The notes beneath the pieces were generated by a model. The model was not told the DNA's origin, did no database searches, and saw nothing but the letters and a program-made list of their open reading frames with translations. A stretch of 64,000 bases of DNA from Iodobacter arcticus (GTDB lineage: Bacteria > Pseudomonadota > Gammaproteobacteria > Burkholderiales > Chitinibacteraceae). Positions 1 to 7,842 of this stretch are shown one piece after another. Within the stretch, counting starts at the first letter, position 1, and the number at the start of each line of letters is the position of its first letter. The DNA is taken from assembly GCF_042664895.1 (NCBI RefSeq), contig NZ_JBHTBQ010000044.1:310001-374000 (forward strand). Reading direction: 5' to 3'. A program made the translations under genes and the position numbers.

Positions 1-131
1 AGCTAGATGCTAAAAACCCAGCACACAAAGAAGTGCTCGATCTACAACGCGCCAGCCGCTTTATCCCTACCTCGGCCGAGAATTACAAAGCGATTGAAGA
101 ATCGGCTAAGAAAGTGGATTTGATTAAGTAA
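1..131 (+). CDS. phnD: PhnD-like phosphonate ABC transporter substrate-binding protein, C-terminal end only
   Basis: Only the last 42 codons are present, read in the frame starting at base 3 and ending at TAA 129-131. The peptide begins LDAKNPAHKEVLDLQ and ends KKVDLIK. The 'LDLQRASRFIPTSAENY' stretch resembles the C-terminus of periplasmic phosphonate-binding proteins of the PhnD family, where the terminal helices close the second lobe. The next two genes on the same strand are the ATPase and permease of such a transporter, which supports the call. The start and most of the gene lie outside the window, so ligand specificity (phosphonate, phosphite or other) cannot be judged. Confidence 0.72.
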   Translation, partial: LDAKNPAHKEVLDLQRASRFIPTSAENYKAIEESAKKVDLIK

Positions 132-138
132 GAACCTA

Positions 139-430
139 AGGTCTGTAGACACAGAGAACACTGAGCTTAAAAGCAGAACACTGAGAAATCATGATTTGCC
201 ATTTTCAGGGCGGGTGAAGCCCAATCCTATCAACCTAGGGGGAATTCGTAGGTTGGGTTAGCGGTCTGCGTACGAGGCTTGCCTCGCTCAGCGATATATC
301 GCGTAACCCAACATTCTGTTTGCGCTTAAATGTTGGGTTACGCTGATTTATCCGCCCTTTAAACGGACGAATAGACCAGCTAACCCAACCTACAAAACCA
401 TGTTCTCCCTGATATCTGTGCCTACAGATT
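139..430. repeat. Nested palindromic element: R5 palindromes inside R1b arms
   Basis: Outer arms: GTCTGTAGACACAGAG near 140 and its imperfect complement around 413-428 (ATCTGTGCCTACAGATT). Inside are two perfect inverted pairs of 15 bases: GTAGGTTGGGTTAGC (248-262) with its complement at 379-393, and GCGTAACCCAACATT (301-315) with its complement at 329-343. A short R2-like fragment lies near 208-225. The element fills the whole gap between phnD and phnC, so an mRNA crossing it would fold into a long hairpin. Related outer arms recur at 27893-28100 and 42475-42619, and half of the inner part recurs at 31525-31584. Confidence 0.85.
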
Positions 431-456
431 TTTTTACCCTTTTCCATAAGTACACC

Positions 457-1245
457 ATGTTCCAACTGCAACAGCTCTCCCTCACGCTTGGCGCTACTTG
501 CGTATTAAATAACATCACGCTTACCGCCACTCAGGGCGAGCAGATTGCGCTGATTGGGCCTTCTGGCGCGGGTAAATCATCATTACTCAGGCTGCTGGGC
601 ACTCACCATGCACCCAATAGCGGCGAGCTGCGCTTATTAGATCAAAACCCGTGGCAACTAGAGCGTCGCCGTCTGCAGCAATTACGCAGCCGCCTTGGCA
701 TGGTGTATCAAGCACCACCGTTGCCTGGCAAAAGCCGTGTGATCACCGCGGTAGCGGCAGGGCGATTAGGGCAGCAATCCTTTGCTCAATCTTTACTGGC
801 GCTGGCTTATCCGCAAGATATTGCTGGGATACGCGATATATTAGAGCAGGTGCAGCTGGCTGATAAATTATTTGTGGCTTGCGATACCCTCTCTGGCGGG
901 CAATTACAGCGGGTGGGCTTGGCACGTGTGCTGTATCAAGCCCCCGATCTTATCCTTGCCGACGAGCCGGTTTCCGCACTCGACCCCGTATTAGCCGATA
1001 AAACATTGGCGCTACTCACCTCGGCAGCACAGGCTCGTCAAGCCACGCTGCTGACTAGCTTGCATTCGGTTGATCTGGCGCTCAAATTTTTCCCGCGCAT
1101 TATTGGTATTTCTCAAGGGCAAATTCAGTTTGATTTGCCGAGTAATGAAGTCAGCCCAGCCCTGCTCGATACGCTGTATGCAGGGGAAAGTAATGATCCA
1201 AGCGCTCCAGTAGCAGCCAGCCTGCCTCGGGGCGCTCGATGCTAG
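457..1245 (+). CDS. phnC: Phosphonate-type ABC transporter ATP-binding protein PhnC
   Basis: A 262-residue ABC ATPase that would power uptake through the adjacent PhnE permease. The Walker A motif GPSGAGKSS lies near residue 36, the signature is LSGGQLQRVGLARVL, and the Walker B/D-loop is ILADEPVSALDP. Order and sequence type fit the PhnC family. The frame is open back to an ATG at 400, but that would add 19 residues encoded by the repeat arm. The ATG at 457 gives the usual family start (MFQLQQLSLTLG), although the Shine-Dalgarno sequence before it is poor. Transcription probably enters from phnD through the nested repeat upstream. Confidence 0.88.
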   Translation: MFQLQQLSLTLGATCVLNNITLTATQGEQIALIGPSGAGKSSLLRLLGTHHAPNSGELRLLDQNPWQLERRRLQQLRSRLGMVYQAPPLPGKSRVITAVAAGRLGQQSFAQSLLALAYPQDIAGIRDILEQVQLADKLFVACDTLSGGQLQRVGLARVLYQAPDLILADEPVSALDPVLADKTLALLTSAAQARQATLLTSLHSVDLALKFFPRIIGISQGQIQFDLPSNEVSPALLDTLYAGESNDPSAPVAASLPRGARC

Positions 1246-1282
1246 TCCATGGCACTTATCTCCCTGTCAAAATCTTAAATCC

Positions 1283-1381
1283 TCAATACCACCGAGAACA
1301 TAGCGTTTCACCGACAGAACTCAGGCTTTCTCCGTGTAACTCCGTGTCCTCCTCCGTGGTTCAAGATGTGGGTTTGGGTTT
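1283..1381. repeat. Degenerate R1 palindrome abutting the phnE start
   Basis: The right arm (about 1327-1381) carries TTTCTCCGTG, ACTCCGTGTCC, CTCCGTGG and TTCAAGATGTGGGTTTGGG, typical of R1. The left arm (about 1270-1320) is recognisable but decayed (ACCGAGAACA, GTTTCACCGA). The last base of the arm is directly followed by the phnE ATG at 1382. Confidence 0.7.
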
Positions 1382-2968
1382 ATGAAAGGCAATCCACAAG
1401 GCTCGCTCATTCGGGAGAAAGACCCCGCTGCACGCTTGCGCCTAACGATTACACTGATCGTTATTCTGCTATTTGCACCCGCCTTCCAGCTCAGTGGTTT
1501 TGCACCTTGGAAGCTTTTAGAAAGCGGCACGCTTAGCCATCTTTTTGTTTTCTTAGGCAGCTTTTTCCCGCCCGCTCATTCCGCCGAATTTTTGCAAGAG
1601 ATGGGTTTGGCCACCATCCAGACGTTGGCCGTAGCCACGACTGGATCGCTGCTGGCGATGCTGATTGGCTTTCCCGCCGCCCTACTCAGCACGCAAGCAC
1701 TATCGATTCCGCTACTCACCGCTGGCCGCAATCGCGCTGCCCGCTGGCTAGGTGTGCCGCTATTAAGAAGTGCCTTGGTGTTGCTGCGCGGCGTGCCAGA
1801 AATCGTTTGGGCGCTGCTATTTGTGCGCGCCTTTGGGCTGGGTTCTACAGCAGCGGTGCTGGCGCTAGGCTTAGCCTATGGCGGCATGCTGGGGAAAGTT
1901 TATTCAGAGATTTTAGAATCGCAGCCCAAAGAAGCCGCTGCGGCACTCGCGGCCAGCGGTGCTTCGCGCTGGCAGATTTTCACCCACGCCCTGCTGCCGC
2001 AAGCCCTGCCCGAGCTGCTTTCCTACTCCGTGTATCGCTGGGAATGCGCGATTCGTGCCTCAGCCGTGATGGGTTTTGTCGGCGCTGGCGGGCTGGGGCA
2101 ATTGCTTGATACCTCCATCAAGATGATGAATGGCAGCGAAGTCGGCAGCTTGCTCATCGTATTTTTACTGCTCGTCACCTGCACCGAAGCCATCAGCCAA
2201 GCCGCCCGCAAAGCACTCGAACATAGCGTGGGCAAAATGCTGCTGGTGGCAATTGGCATGGTGGCCTTTTCTTGCTACTGGCTATGGAGCGATTGGCAAC
2301 AGGCCTTTAGCGCCAGCAGCCAACTCTTCGCCTATCTTTACGATTTTTTCCCTTTTGATACCCGCTCAGAACACTTATCACTCGTGGCACAAGGCGCATT
2401 AGAAACGCTGGCGATTTCTGCCGTTGGCACGCTGCTTGCGTTGTTTGGCGCAGCAGTGCTCGCCCTGCCAGCCGCTGGCCGCTGGGGGATAGGAGCCAAA
2501 ACAGCAGCAAGGCTATGGCTGAATTTACTACGCGGCGTGCCTGATTTACTCTGGGCGGCGATCATGGTGCTGGCCGTCGGCCTTGGCCCCTTTGCCGGAA
2601 CCTTAGCGCTAGCGCTGCATACCTGCGGTGTGCTGGGCAGGCTGTTTACCGAAACGCTAGAAAACGCCGATCCCCAGCCATTTAACGCGCTGGTCTGCTC
2701 AGGCAGTAGTCGCCTAAACGCTTTTTGCTACGCGCTCATGCCGCAAGTTGCCGCACAATGGATGGCCTATACGCTCTACCGCTGGGAAAACAATATCCGC
2801 ATGGCCACCGTTTTAGGCTTGGTCGGTGCGGGAGGCTTGGGGCAGCAGCTCTACTTCACTCTTTCTTTATTCCAACAACAACAAGCCGCCACCATCATCA
2901 TCGCCATGCTGGGGTTATCTTGGTTGGTGGAACAGCTCAGCTTGTTTTTAAGGAAGAGGCTGAGTTAG
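1382..2968 (+). CDS. phnE: PhnE-type permease, two permease units fused in one chain
   Basis: A 528-residue inner-membrane protein, about twice the usual length of PhnE. Two homologous halves are visible. Each contains a LLRGVP(E/D)(I/L)LWA segment (near residues 136 and 387), a transmembrane stretch, the EAA-type loop before a LMPQ/LLPQ segment, and a YRWE(C/N)xIR...GxVGAGGLGQ(L/Q)L block (near residues 219 and 472). That block is the ATPase-contact region of binding-protein-dependent permeases. A fused duplication could act as the complete permease pair with a PhnC dimer. It follows phnC by 136 bases filled by a repeat. No clear Shine-Dalgarno sequence precedes ATG 1382; no better downstream start was seen. 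Confidence 0.88.
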   Translation: MKGNPQGSLIREKDPAARLRLTITLIVILLFAPAFQLSGFAPWKLLESGTLSHLFVFLGSFFPPAHSAEFLQEMGLATIQTLAVATTGSLLAMLIGFPAALLSTQALSIPLLTAGRNRAARWLGVPLLRSALVLLRGVPEIVWALLFVRAFGLGSTAAVLALGLAYGGMLGKVYSEILESQPKEAAAALAASGASRWQIFTHALLPQALPELLSYSVYRWECAIRASAVMGFVGAGGLGQLLDTSIKMMNGSEVGSLLIVFLLLVTCTEAISQAARKALEHSVGKMLLVAIGMVAFSCYWLWSDWQQAFSASSQLFAYLYDFFPFDTRSEHLSLVAQGALETLAISAVGTLLALFGAAVLALPAAGRWGIGAKTAARLWLNLLRGVPDLLWAAIMVLAVGLGPFAGTLALALHTCGVLGRLFTETLENADPQPFNALVCSGSSRLNAFCYALMPQVAAQWMAYTLYRWENNIRMATVLGLVGAGGLGQQLYFTLSLFQQQQAATIIIAMLGLSWLVEQLSLFLRKRLS

Positions 2969-2976
2969 CTTATAAG

Positions 2977-3010
2977 CAGGGCGGGTGAAACCCGCGTATT
3001 TTTCAGCATC
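2977..3010. repeat. R2 half-element
   Basis: Begins CAGGGCGGGTGAAACCCGCG and runs on to TATTTTTCAGCATC. It is the reverse complement of the right half of the full R2 hairpin at 48396-48458, including the GATGCTGAAAAATA spacer, so it is a solitary arm of that element. Confidence 0.8.
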
Positions 3011-3060
3011 TCTCGCAGGTTGCACCCCATACACGAGGCAATGTCAAAAAGATCTGAGAT

Positions 3061-3302
3061 CTTTTTAGTGCCTTCGGCACGTTGATTTAAGTGCGGGAAT
3101 CCCCCGCGTGGGACTCACTTTCTTGAACGGCCAAGAAAGTAAGCAAAGAAGGCCGCCCCGACCAGCACGAAGGCCCCTCGCTGCGGATAAGCAGCTCGGC
3201 GAAAAAGGCTGCGCGCTCGCTGCCTCGCTACCCCTTTTCCGAAACCCCGAGCCGCTTATTCCTCGCTTCGGCGTGCTTCAAGGGGACTTTTAAGCCCTAT
3301 GC
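3061..3302. repeat. R6 repeat unit, copy 1
   Basis: A GC-rich unit of about 240 bases starting CTTTTTAGTGCCTTCGGCAC and ending near AAGGGGACTTTTAAGCCC. It contains short dyads (GTGCCTTCGGCAC; CTTTCTTG paired with CAAGAAAG). Copy 2 lies at 29649-29881 in the same orientation, with strongly conserved ends and a more divergent centre. The open frames across it look like by-products. Confidence 0.75.
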
Positions 3303-3362
3303 AAAGAGCGTGGTTATTATGCTTTTTCGCTGTTTATATAATGAAAAACAATTTGGTTAGCG

Positions 3363-3508
3363 CGTATGGGGTGAAACCCGCCGAGCTTTACTAGAAACAC
3401 GAAAAACGGCGGGTTTCACCCGCCCTACGAGGATTCAATGTTTGTTATTGCGTGGCAACGACATGATATATAGCTAAGTTGATAGGATTGGGCTGCACCC
3501 GCCCTACA
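3363..3508. repeat. R2 hairpin and R2-like tail
   Basis: GGGTGAAACCCGCCG at about 3369-3383 pairs with CGGCGGGTTTCACCC at about 3407-3421, followed by GCCCTACGA. A second piece at about 3474-3508 reads AAGTTGATAGGATTGGGCTG and then CACCCGCCCTAC. This TTGATAGGATTGGG tail also appears near 223, 11870, 12082 and 48369. Confidence 0.75.
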
Positions 3509-3594
3509 ATCCCTTAGAGTTTCACAGCAGAATAGCAAGAACCTTCTCTCCATTTCATACTCAAACTCACTTAGATTCTTACCTCAGGAAAAAC

Positions 3595-4092
3595 ATGCCA
3601 GAAATTTTAAGTGCAGACATTGGCTGGTGGGTGCTGGCTTGGGTCTTGATGATTTCAGGGCTTTTAGGCACGCTGCTGCCGTTTTTACCTTCGACCCCGT
3701 TTATCTTTGGCGGCATGTTGCTGGCGGCGTATTTGGATCAGTTTGTGCGGGTGGGCTACGGCTGGCTTACCGTGCTGGGCTTGCTGCTGATTCTATCGAT
3801 GGCGCTGGATTATATTGCTGGGGCATTAGGCGCAAAAAAAGCAGGGGCTAGTCCTGCTGCGGTTTGGGGCGCTTTAATCGGTGGCATTTTAGGTATTTTC
3901 GCTGGCCTGCCCGGCCTGTTGCTAGGGCCATTTATTGGTGCAGCAGCGGGTGAATTCTGGGCAAAGAAAGATGTAATGCAAGCCGGAAAAGTGGGCATCG
4001 CCACGTTTATTGGCATGTTGGTGGGGGCGGTAGCCAAGATTGCGATCGGCTTATCCATGTTTGCCGTATTTGCTTTTGCTTGGTGGGTTTAG
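3595..4092 (+). CDS. DUF456 family membrane protein
   Basis: A 165-residue, very hydrophobic protein with several predicted membrane segments: WWVLAWVLMISGLLGTLLPF near the start, LTVLGLLLILSMAL in the middle and a final segment ending FAFAWWV. The Gly-rich part GGILGIFAGLPGLLLGPFIG (about residues 96-115) is typical of DUF456 proteins. Molecular function is unknown. An AGGAAAA ribosome binding site sits a few bases before ATG 3595. It is isolated between two repeat clusters and looks monocistronic. Confidence 0.8.
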   Translation: MPEILSADIGWWVLAWVLMISGLLGTLLPFLPSTPFIFGGMLLAAYLDQFVRVGYGWLTVLGLLLILSMALDYIAGALGAKKAGASPAAVWGALIGGILGIFAGLPGLLLGPFIGAAAGEFWAKKDVMQAGKVGIATFIGMLVGAVAKIAIGLSMFAVFAFAWWV

Positions 4093-4106
4093 TAAGCCCT
4101 ACATTA

Positions 4107-4356
4107 ATAAAACCCAAATCTTGAAACACGGAGACCACTGAGAACACGGAGTTTCACGGAGAAAACCTTACTAAGAATTGGCTTCATATTAACTTTCTGC
4201 AATGACACGGTCGTCATCCCTGAATGCATTTATCGGGGATGACGATTTTATCCAGTCTGCAATTTCGGGAGCTTATTTCGAGCCATGTCCTATTTATGTT
4301 TTTCTCCGTGAAACTCCGTGTCCTCCTTTCCTCCGTGGTTTAAGGTTTGGGTTTAT
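4107..4356. repeat. R1 palindrome with an R7 hairpin nested in its loop
   Basis: Left arm about 4107-4168 (AAAACCCAAATCTTGAAACA, then CGGAG-type units and TTTCACGGAGAAAA). Right arm about 4299-4356 is its near-complement (TTTTTCTCCGTGAAACTCCG through GTTTGGGTTTAT). Between them, CGTCATCCC at 4212 pairs with GGGGATGACG at 4235-4244 (R7). The element fills the space between the converging DUF456 and corA genes. Confidence 0.85.
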
Positions 4357-4371
4357 TTACCCTCCCCCCCA

Positions 4372-5469
4372 CTAAAACCAGCGCTTAGCCCTGAAATACA
4401 GCGTTAAGCCAAGCCCAATTACCGCCATTCCTCCTAAAACCATAAAATAGCCCCATTGCCATTTTAGCTCCGGCATCACTTCAAAATTCATACCGTAAAT
4501 CCCTGCAATTAAAGTCAGCGGCATAAAGATGGTGGTCAGCACGGTTAAGCGGCGCATTTCAATATTCATGCGATTTGCTTGCAAAGACATGTAATTGTCT
4601 TGCAAGGAGTTGACTAAATCCCGCAGCGCCTCGCCACTTTCTATCATTTGCACCACATGATCGTATACATCACGCAAATAGAGCTGGGTTTCATCGCGAA
4701 AGAAATCCGCTTCATCCCGCTGTAAAGTATTCATCACTTCACGCAGCGGCCATAAACCGCGTTTTAGATATTGCATCGTGCGGCGCAAAGCTTGAATTTC
4801 TTGCAGTTGGGATGGATGAGGGCCGCTGGAAATCGCATCGTCCAAATCTTCACAACGGTCACTAATCGCTTCCAATACCACAAAATAACGATCAACCAAT
4901 TTATCCAGCAGGGTATACACCAGATAATCTGTGCCAAATCGCCTAAGCTGCGATTGATTTGATTTAAGCCCGTCGCGAATTTGATTAAAAGTGCCGCTGG
5001 GCTGCTCTTGAAAGGTCAGTACATAATTCCGCCCCAACACAATGCTGACATGCTCACTGCTCATCTCACCCGCATCGCTTACGCTGACCAAGCGCAGGCA
5101 AATAAATACATAGCCGTTAAATACTTCAACCTTGGGTCTTTGCTCGGTGTTAAGAATATCTTCCAGCACCAAGGGGTGCAGGCCAAAACGGCGGCCTACT
5201 ACCTTGAGTAAATCGATATTGGCAAGGCCATGCAAATTAAGCCAGAGCAGGGGAAACTGCGGTTGATAATCAGCTCCTTCTGCCAAAGAAGTAAAATGAG
5301 TTTCTTGAAAATCATCCGCACCCTGCCCGTACTCGATCAAAGTAGCCAGTGTTGGGTCTGCTACACGCGGGCCAACATAATGCAGGCTACCTGGTGCCAT
5401 GCCGACTTTGGTGGCGGTAGGAACCGTTCTTAGCTTACGACGAGCAGCTTCATGCCGATGTTTTGCCAC
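4372..5469 (-). CDS. corA: CorA family magnesium/cobalt transporter
   Basis: A 365-residue CorA. The long N-terminal cytoplasmic domain is followed by two C-terminal membrane helices. The first ends in the family's YGMN signature (AGIYGMNFEVMPEL, near residue 325), and the chain ends in a basic tail, FRAKRWF. It would import Mg2+ as a pentamer. The start is GTG at 5469: a strong GAGGAGGTG lies about 6 bases upstream. This places the first 40 bases inside the 3' end of ppx, which stops at 5430-5432. Coupled translation of the two genes is likely. Confidence 0.9.
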   Translation of the reverse strand: MAKHRHEAARRKLRTVPTATKVGMAPGSLHYVGPRVADPTLATLIEYGQGADDFQETHFTSLAEGADYQPQFPLLWLNLHGLANIDLLKVVGRRFGLHPLVLEDILNTEQRPKVEVFNGYVFICLRLVSVSDAGEMSSEHVSIVLGRNYVLTFQEQPSGTFNQIRDGLKSNQSQLRRFGTDYLVYTLLDKLVDRYFVVLEAISDRCEDLDDAISSGPHPSQLQEIQALRRTMQYLKRGLWPLREVMNTLQRDEADFFRDETQLYLRDVYDHVVQMIESGEALRDLVNSLQDNYMSLQANRMNIEMRRLTVLTTIFMPLTLIAGIYGMNFEVMPELKWQWGYFMVLGGMAVIGLGLTLYFRAKRWF

Positions 5470-6899
5470 GCGTGCACCTCCTCTGTTAGTGCATAAGCCG
5501 TCAGCGGATTAGCTTCTAACCAAGCATTGTCTAATTCCAGCAAAAATTGCTTACTATTGGCCTCACAGCGCAGCAAGGGCAAATCAATATCTGTGCGGGA
5601 GCGGCAGAAAATAGTCGCCAGCCTCAGTGCCAGAATTGCTGACCATTCCACTAAATCGATTGCTTCGTCATTCAGCTTACTGAGGCCGCCGCGGTGCGCT
5701 AAAACCAAGCGCGCCAGCAATGCTTGTTCGCGCTTAGAAAAACCCGGCATATCGGCATGCAATAAAATATAAGCAGAATGTTTGTGATAGCTAGCGTGCG
5801 CAATGGAGCGGCCTACTTCGTGTAAGGAAGCTGCCATATTCAAGCGATGCGCGCCGACCGTATCGTCCGCTACCATGCGGCTAAATAATTTGCCCGCCAA
5901 GATGCCCACGCGTTCGGCTTGGTAAGGATCAACATGATAGCGACGCTGAAACTGCTCGACCGAGCGGTGGCGGATGTCATGCTCGGATTGACGCCCAACC
6001 AAATCGTATAAAACGCCATCACGCAGCGCACCAAAGGTCACGCCCATGCGCTCCACGGCCAGCATATCAAACACGGCCATCATGATAGCGAAGCCACCTG
6101 GCAAGACGGGGCGGCGATCTGAGCGCAGGCCATTAAGCTGCACTTTATCAACATGCCCTGCGGCCAGAATATGCTGACGCAACTTATCCATCCCCTCGCG
6201 AGTAATGCCCAGCGCAGAAAAATCATTCAGCTCTAAAATATCGGCAATCGAGCGGGCCGTGCCCGAAGTACCTACTGCACGCTGCCATTGCTCATGATTA
6301 AAATCGGGCACCAGTGAAAGCAACATGCCGCGCGCAGCAAGCTCGGCCTCAGCCAAGCGCTCGGCCGTAATGATTCCATCGGGGAAAAAACGTAAGCTCC
6401 AGCTCACGCAGCCCATCGGCACGCTTTCGGTACGAAAAATTCTGAAATGGCTACCGGTAATCAACTCGGTAGAGCCACCACCAATATCCACCACCAAACG
6501 TTTATCACGCGTAGCAGGCAAGCTGTGCGCCGCGCCAATATAAATCAGCCGTGCCTCTTCACGCCCTGCAATCACTTCAATGGGGAAACCCAAAGCGGCT
6601 TCCGCTTGGGGAAGAAAAACGCTGGCATTTTTAGCAACCCGAAATGTATTGGTTGCAACCGCACGCACGCATTCCACAGGCAAGCCCCGCAAGCGCTCGC
6701 CAAAGCGGGAAAGAGCCTCCAGCGCTTGTTGCTGAGCTTCAGGCGTGAGCGATCCAGAGGCATCCAGCCCTGCCCCCAGCCTTACGGTTTCTTTCAAAGA
6801 ATCTAAGGGAAACAGAGCACCTTCAACCACACGAGCGATTTGCAAGCGAAAGCTGTTAGAACCAAGATCGACTGCGGCAATGATAGGATAATCAGGCAT
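5430..6899 (-). CDS. ppx: Exopolyphosphatase (Ppx/GppA family)
   Basis: A 489-residue phosphatase of the actin-like ASKHA fold. It carries AAVDLGSNSFRL near the N-terminus, the GGGSTEL phosphate-binding loop (VDIGGGSTELITGS, near residue 142), and a C-terminal HD-like helical part containing MAASLHEVGRSIAHASYHKH. Members remove terminal phosphate from polyphosphate; some act on pppGpp. The ATG at 6899 is chosen because it places DLGSNSF close to the N-terminus as in relatives; an ATG 30 codons upstream would add an atypical leader. phoU lies upstream on the same strand and corA overlaps its end. Confidence 0.9.
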   Translation of the reverse strand: MPDYPIIAAVDLGSNSFRLQIARVVEGALFPLDSLKETVRLGAGLDASGSLTPEAQQQALEALSRFGERLRGLPVECVRAVATNTFRVAKNASVFLPQAEAALGFPIEVIAGREEARLIYIGAAHSLPATRDKRLVVDIGGGSTELITGSHFRIFRTESVPMGCVSWSLRFFPDGIITAERLAEAELAARGMLLSLVPDFNHEQWQRAVGTSGTARSIADILELNDFSALGITREGMDKLRQHILAAGHVDKVQLNGLRSDRRPVLPGGFAIMMAVFDMLAVERMGVTFGALRDGVLYDLVGRQSEHDIRHRSVEQFQRRYHVDPYQAERVGILAGKLFSRMVADDTVGAHRLNMAASLHEVGRSIAHASYHKHSAYILLHADMPGFSKREQALLARLVLAHRGGLSKLNDEAIDLVEWSAILALRLATIFCRSRTDIDLPLLRCEANSKQFLLELDNAWLEANPLTAYALTEEVHAWQNIGMKLLVVS

Positions 6900-6978
6900 G
6901 TAAATACCGAGATGAGAGCATGGGCGTAACGATAACGTGCCCCCGCCCTGCTGGCAAACAGGAAAATCCCCACACGTT

Positions 6979-7014
6979 AAAAAGGGCAAAGACGATTTGC
7001 ACGTATTTGCCCTT
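6979..7014 (-). terminator. Rho-independent terminator after phoU
   Basis: On the minus strand AAGGGCAAA (7014-7006) pairs with TTTGCCCTT (6990-6982) across a 15-base loop and is followed by further T residues. It lies 30 bases after the phoU stop and 80 bases before the ppx start. Confidence 0.65.
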
Positions 7015-7043
7015 AAACTTCAATAAACCAAATTGAAATTAGC

Positions 7044-7745
7044 TTAGCTCAGCGCTACCCGATCGACTTCTTCCTGGTTTTTATGACGAACATCCTGACC
7101 TTTTACCAAGTAAATAACCTGCTCGGCAATGCTTACCGCCAAATCACCAATACGCTCAATCGCCTTGGCAATCCATTGGATTTCTAAGGTAATAGTAATT
7201 GCGCGCGGGTCTTCCATCATCACAGTAATTAATTGGCGTTGTAATGCACGGTATTCATCATCTAAACGCTCATCGGCGCGCTTTACATCCGTTGCCGTTA
7301 CCGCATCCATACGAGCAAATGCATCTAATGCTTTAGACAGCATATCCAATGCATGCTCCGCAATATGATTTAATTCATTAAAACGAGGCACTTGTAAGCG
7401 ACCCGCTTCATAAATATTCTTTGCCCGTTTGCAAATACGTGTCGCTTTATCGCCGATTCTTTCTAAATCTTCTACGGCCTTAATCACCGTCATCACCATA
7501 CGTAAATCAGATGCGGCTGGCTGGCGACGCGCAATCATATGAATACACATATCATCAAGCAGCACATGCATTTCATTGACGCGGTTTTCTTCTTCCAGCA
7601 CATGATTAATGATATTCAGATCGCCAGATGCCAAAGCTTGCATCGATTGGCGTACTTGCTCTTCTACCAAACCAGCCATTCCCATCACTTGGGAGCGAAT
7701 TTCTTCTAGTTCAGCATCAAATTGTTTTGAAATATGTTCAGCCAT
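7044..7745 (-). CDS. phoU: Phosphate-signalling regulator PhoU
   Basis: A 233-residue protein made of two repeats of a three-helix bundle, as in PhoU. The metal-binding-type motifs EDLERIGDKATRI (about residues 91-103) and IERIGDLAVSIAEQV (about 192-206) are both present. PhoU modulates PhoR and the Pst transporter under phosphate sufficiency. Here it stands before ppx and not with pstSCAB, which fits a phosphate/polyphosphate group. TAGGAGT lies a few bases before ATG 7745. Confidence 0.93.
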   Translation of the reverse strand: MAEHISKQFDAELEEIRSQVMGMAGLVEEQVRQSMQALASGDLNIINHVLEEENRVNEMHVLLDDMCIHMIARRQPAASDLRMVMTVIKAVEDLERIGDKATRICKRAKNIYEAGRLQVPRFNELNHIAEHALDMLSKALDAFARMDAVTATDVKRADERLDDEYRALQRQLITVMMEDPRAITITLEIQWIAKAIERIGDLAVSIAEQVIYLVKGQDVRHKNQEEVDRVALS

Positions 7746-7842
7746 TAAAGAAATACTCCTACAGTTTAAGCTTATTATAAAATAGCATATCTATATGACT
7801 ATTTTATTGCAAGTATCTAAAAAACAGCCAGTCGCTTTGGCA

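Larger units (their letters stand above)
2969..3594. other. 626-base intergenic repeat cluster
   Basis: No gene is supported here. The region holds an R2 half-element (2977-3010), an R6 unit (3061-3302) and an R2 hairpin plus an R2-like tail (3363-3508). The remainder, around 3303-3362 and 3509-3594, shows nothing recognisable apart from an AGGA-type ribosome binding site just before ATG 3595. Confidence 0.7.

Noticed and set aside
235..471. 78-codon minus-strand frame across the palindromes before phnC
   Set aside because: Made of inverted-repeat sequence and it overlaps the phnC start; no gene features.
3108..3293. Open frame of 61 codons within R6 (starting MGLTFLNGQESKQRR)
   Set aside because: It lies wholly inside a repeat unit whose second copy does not keep the frame; no ribosome binding site. 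Judged a by-product of GC-rich repeat sequence.
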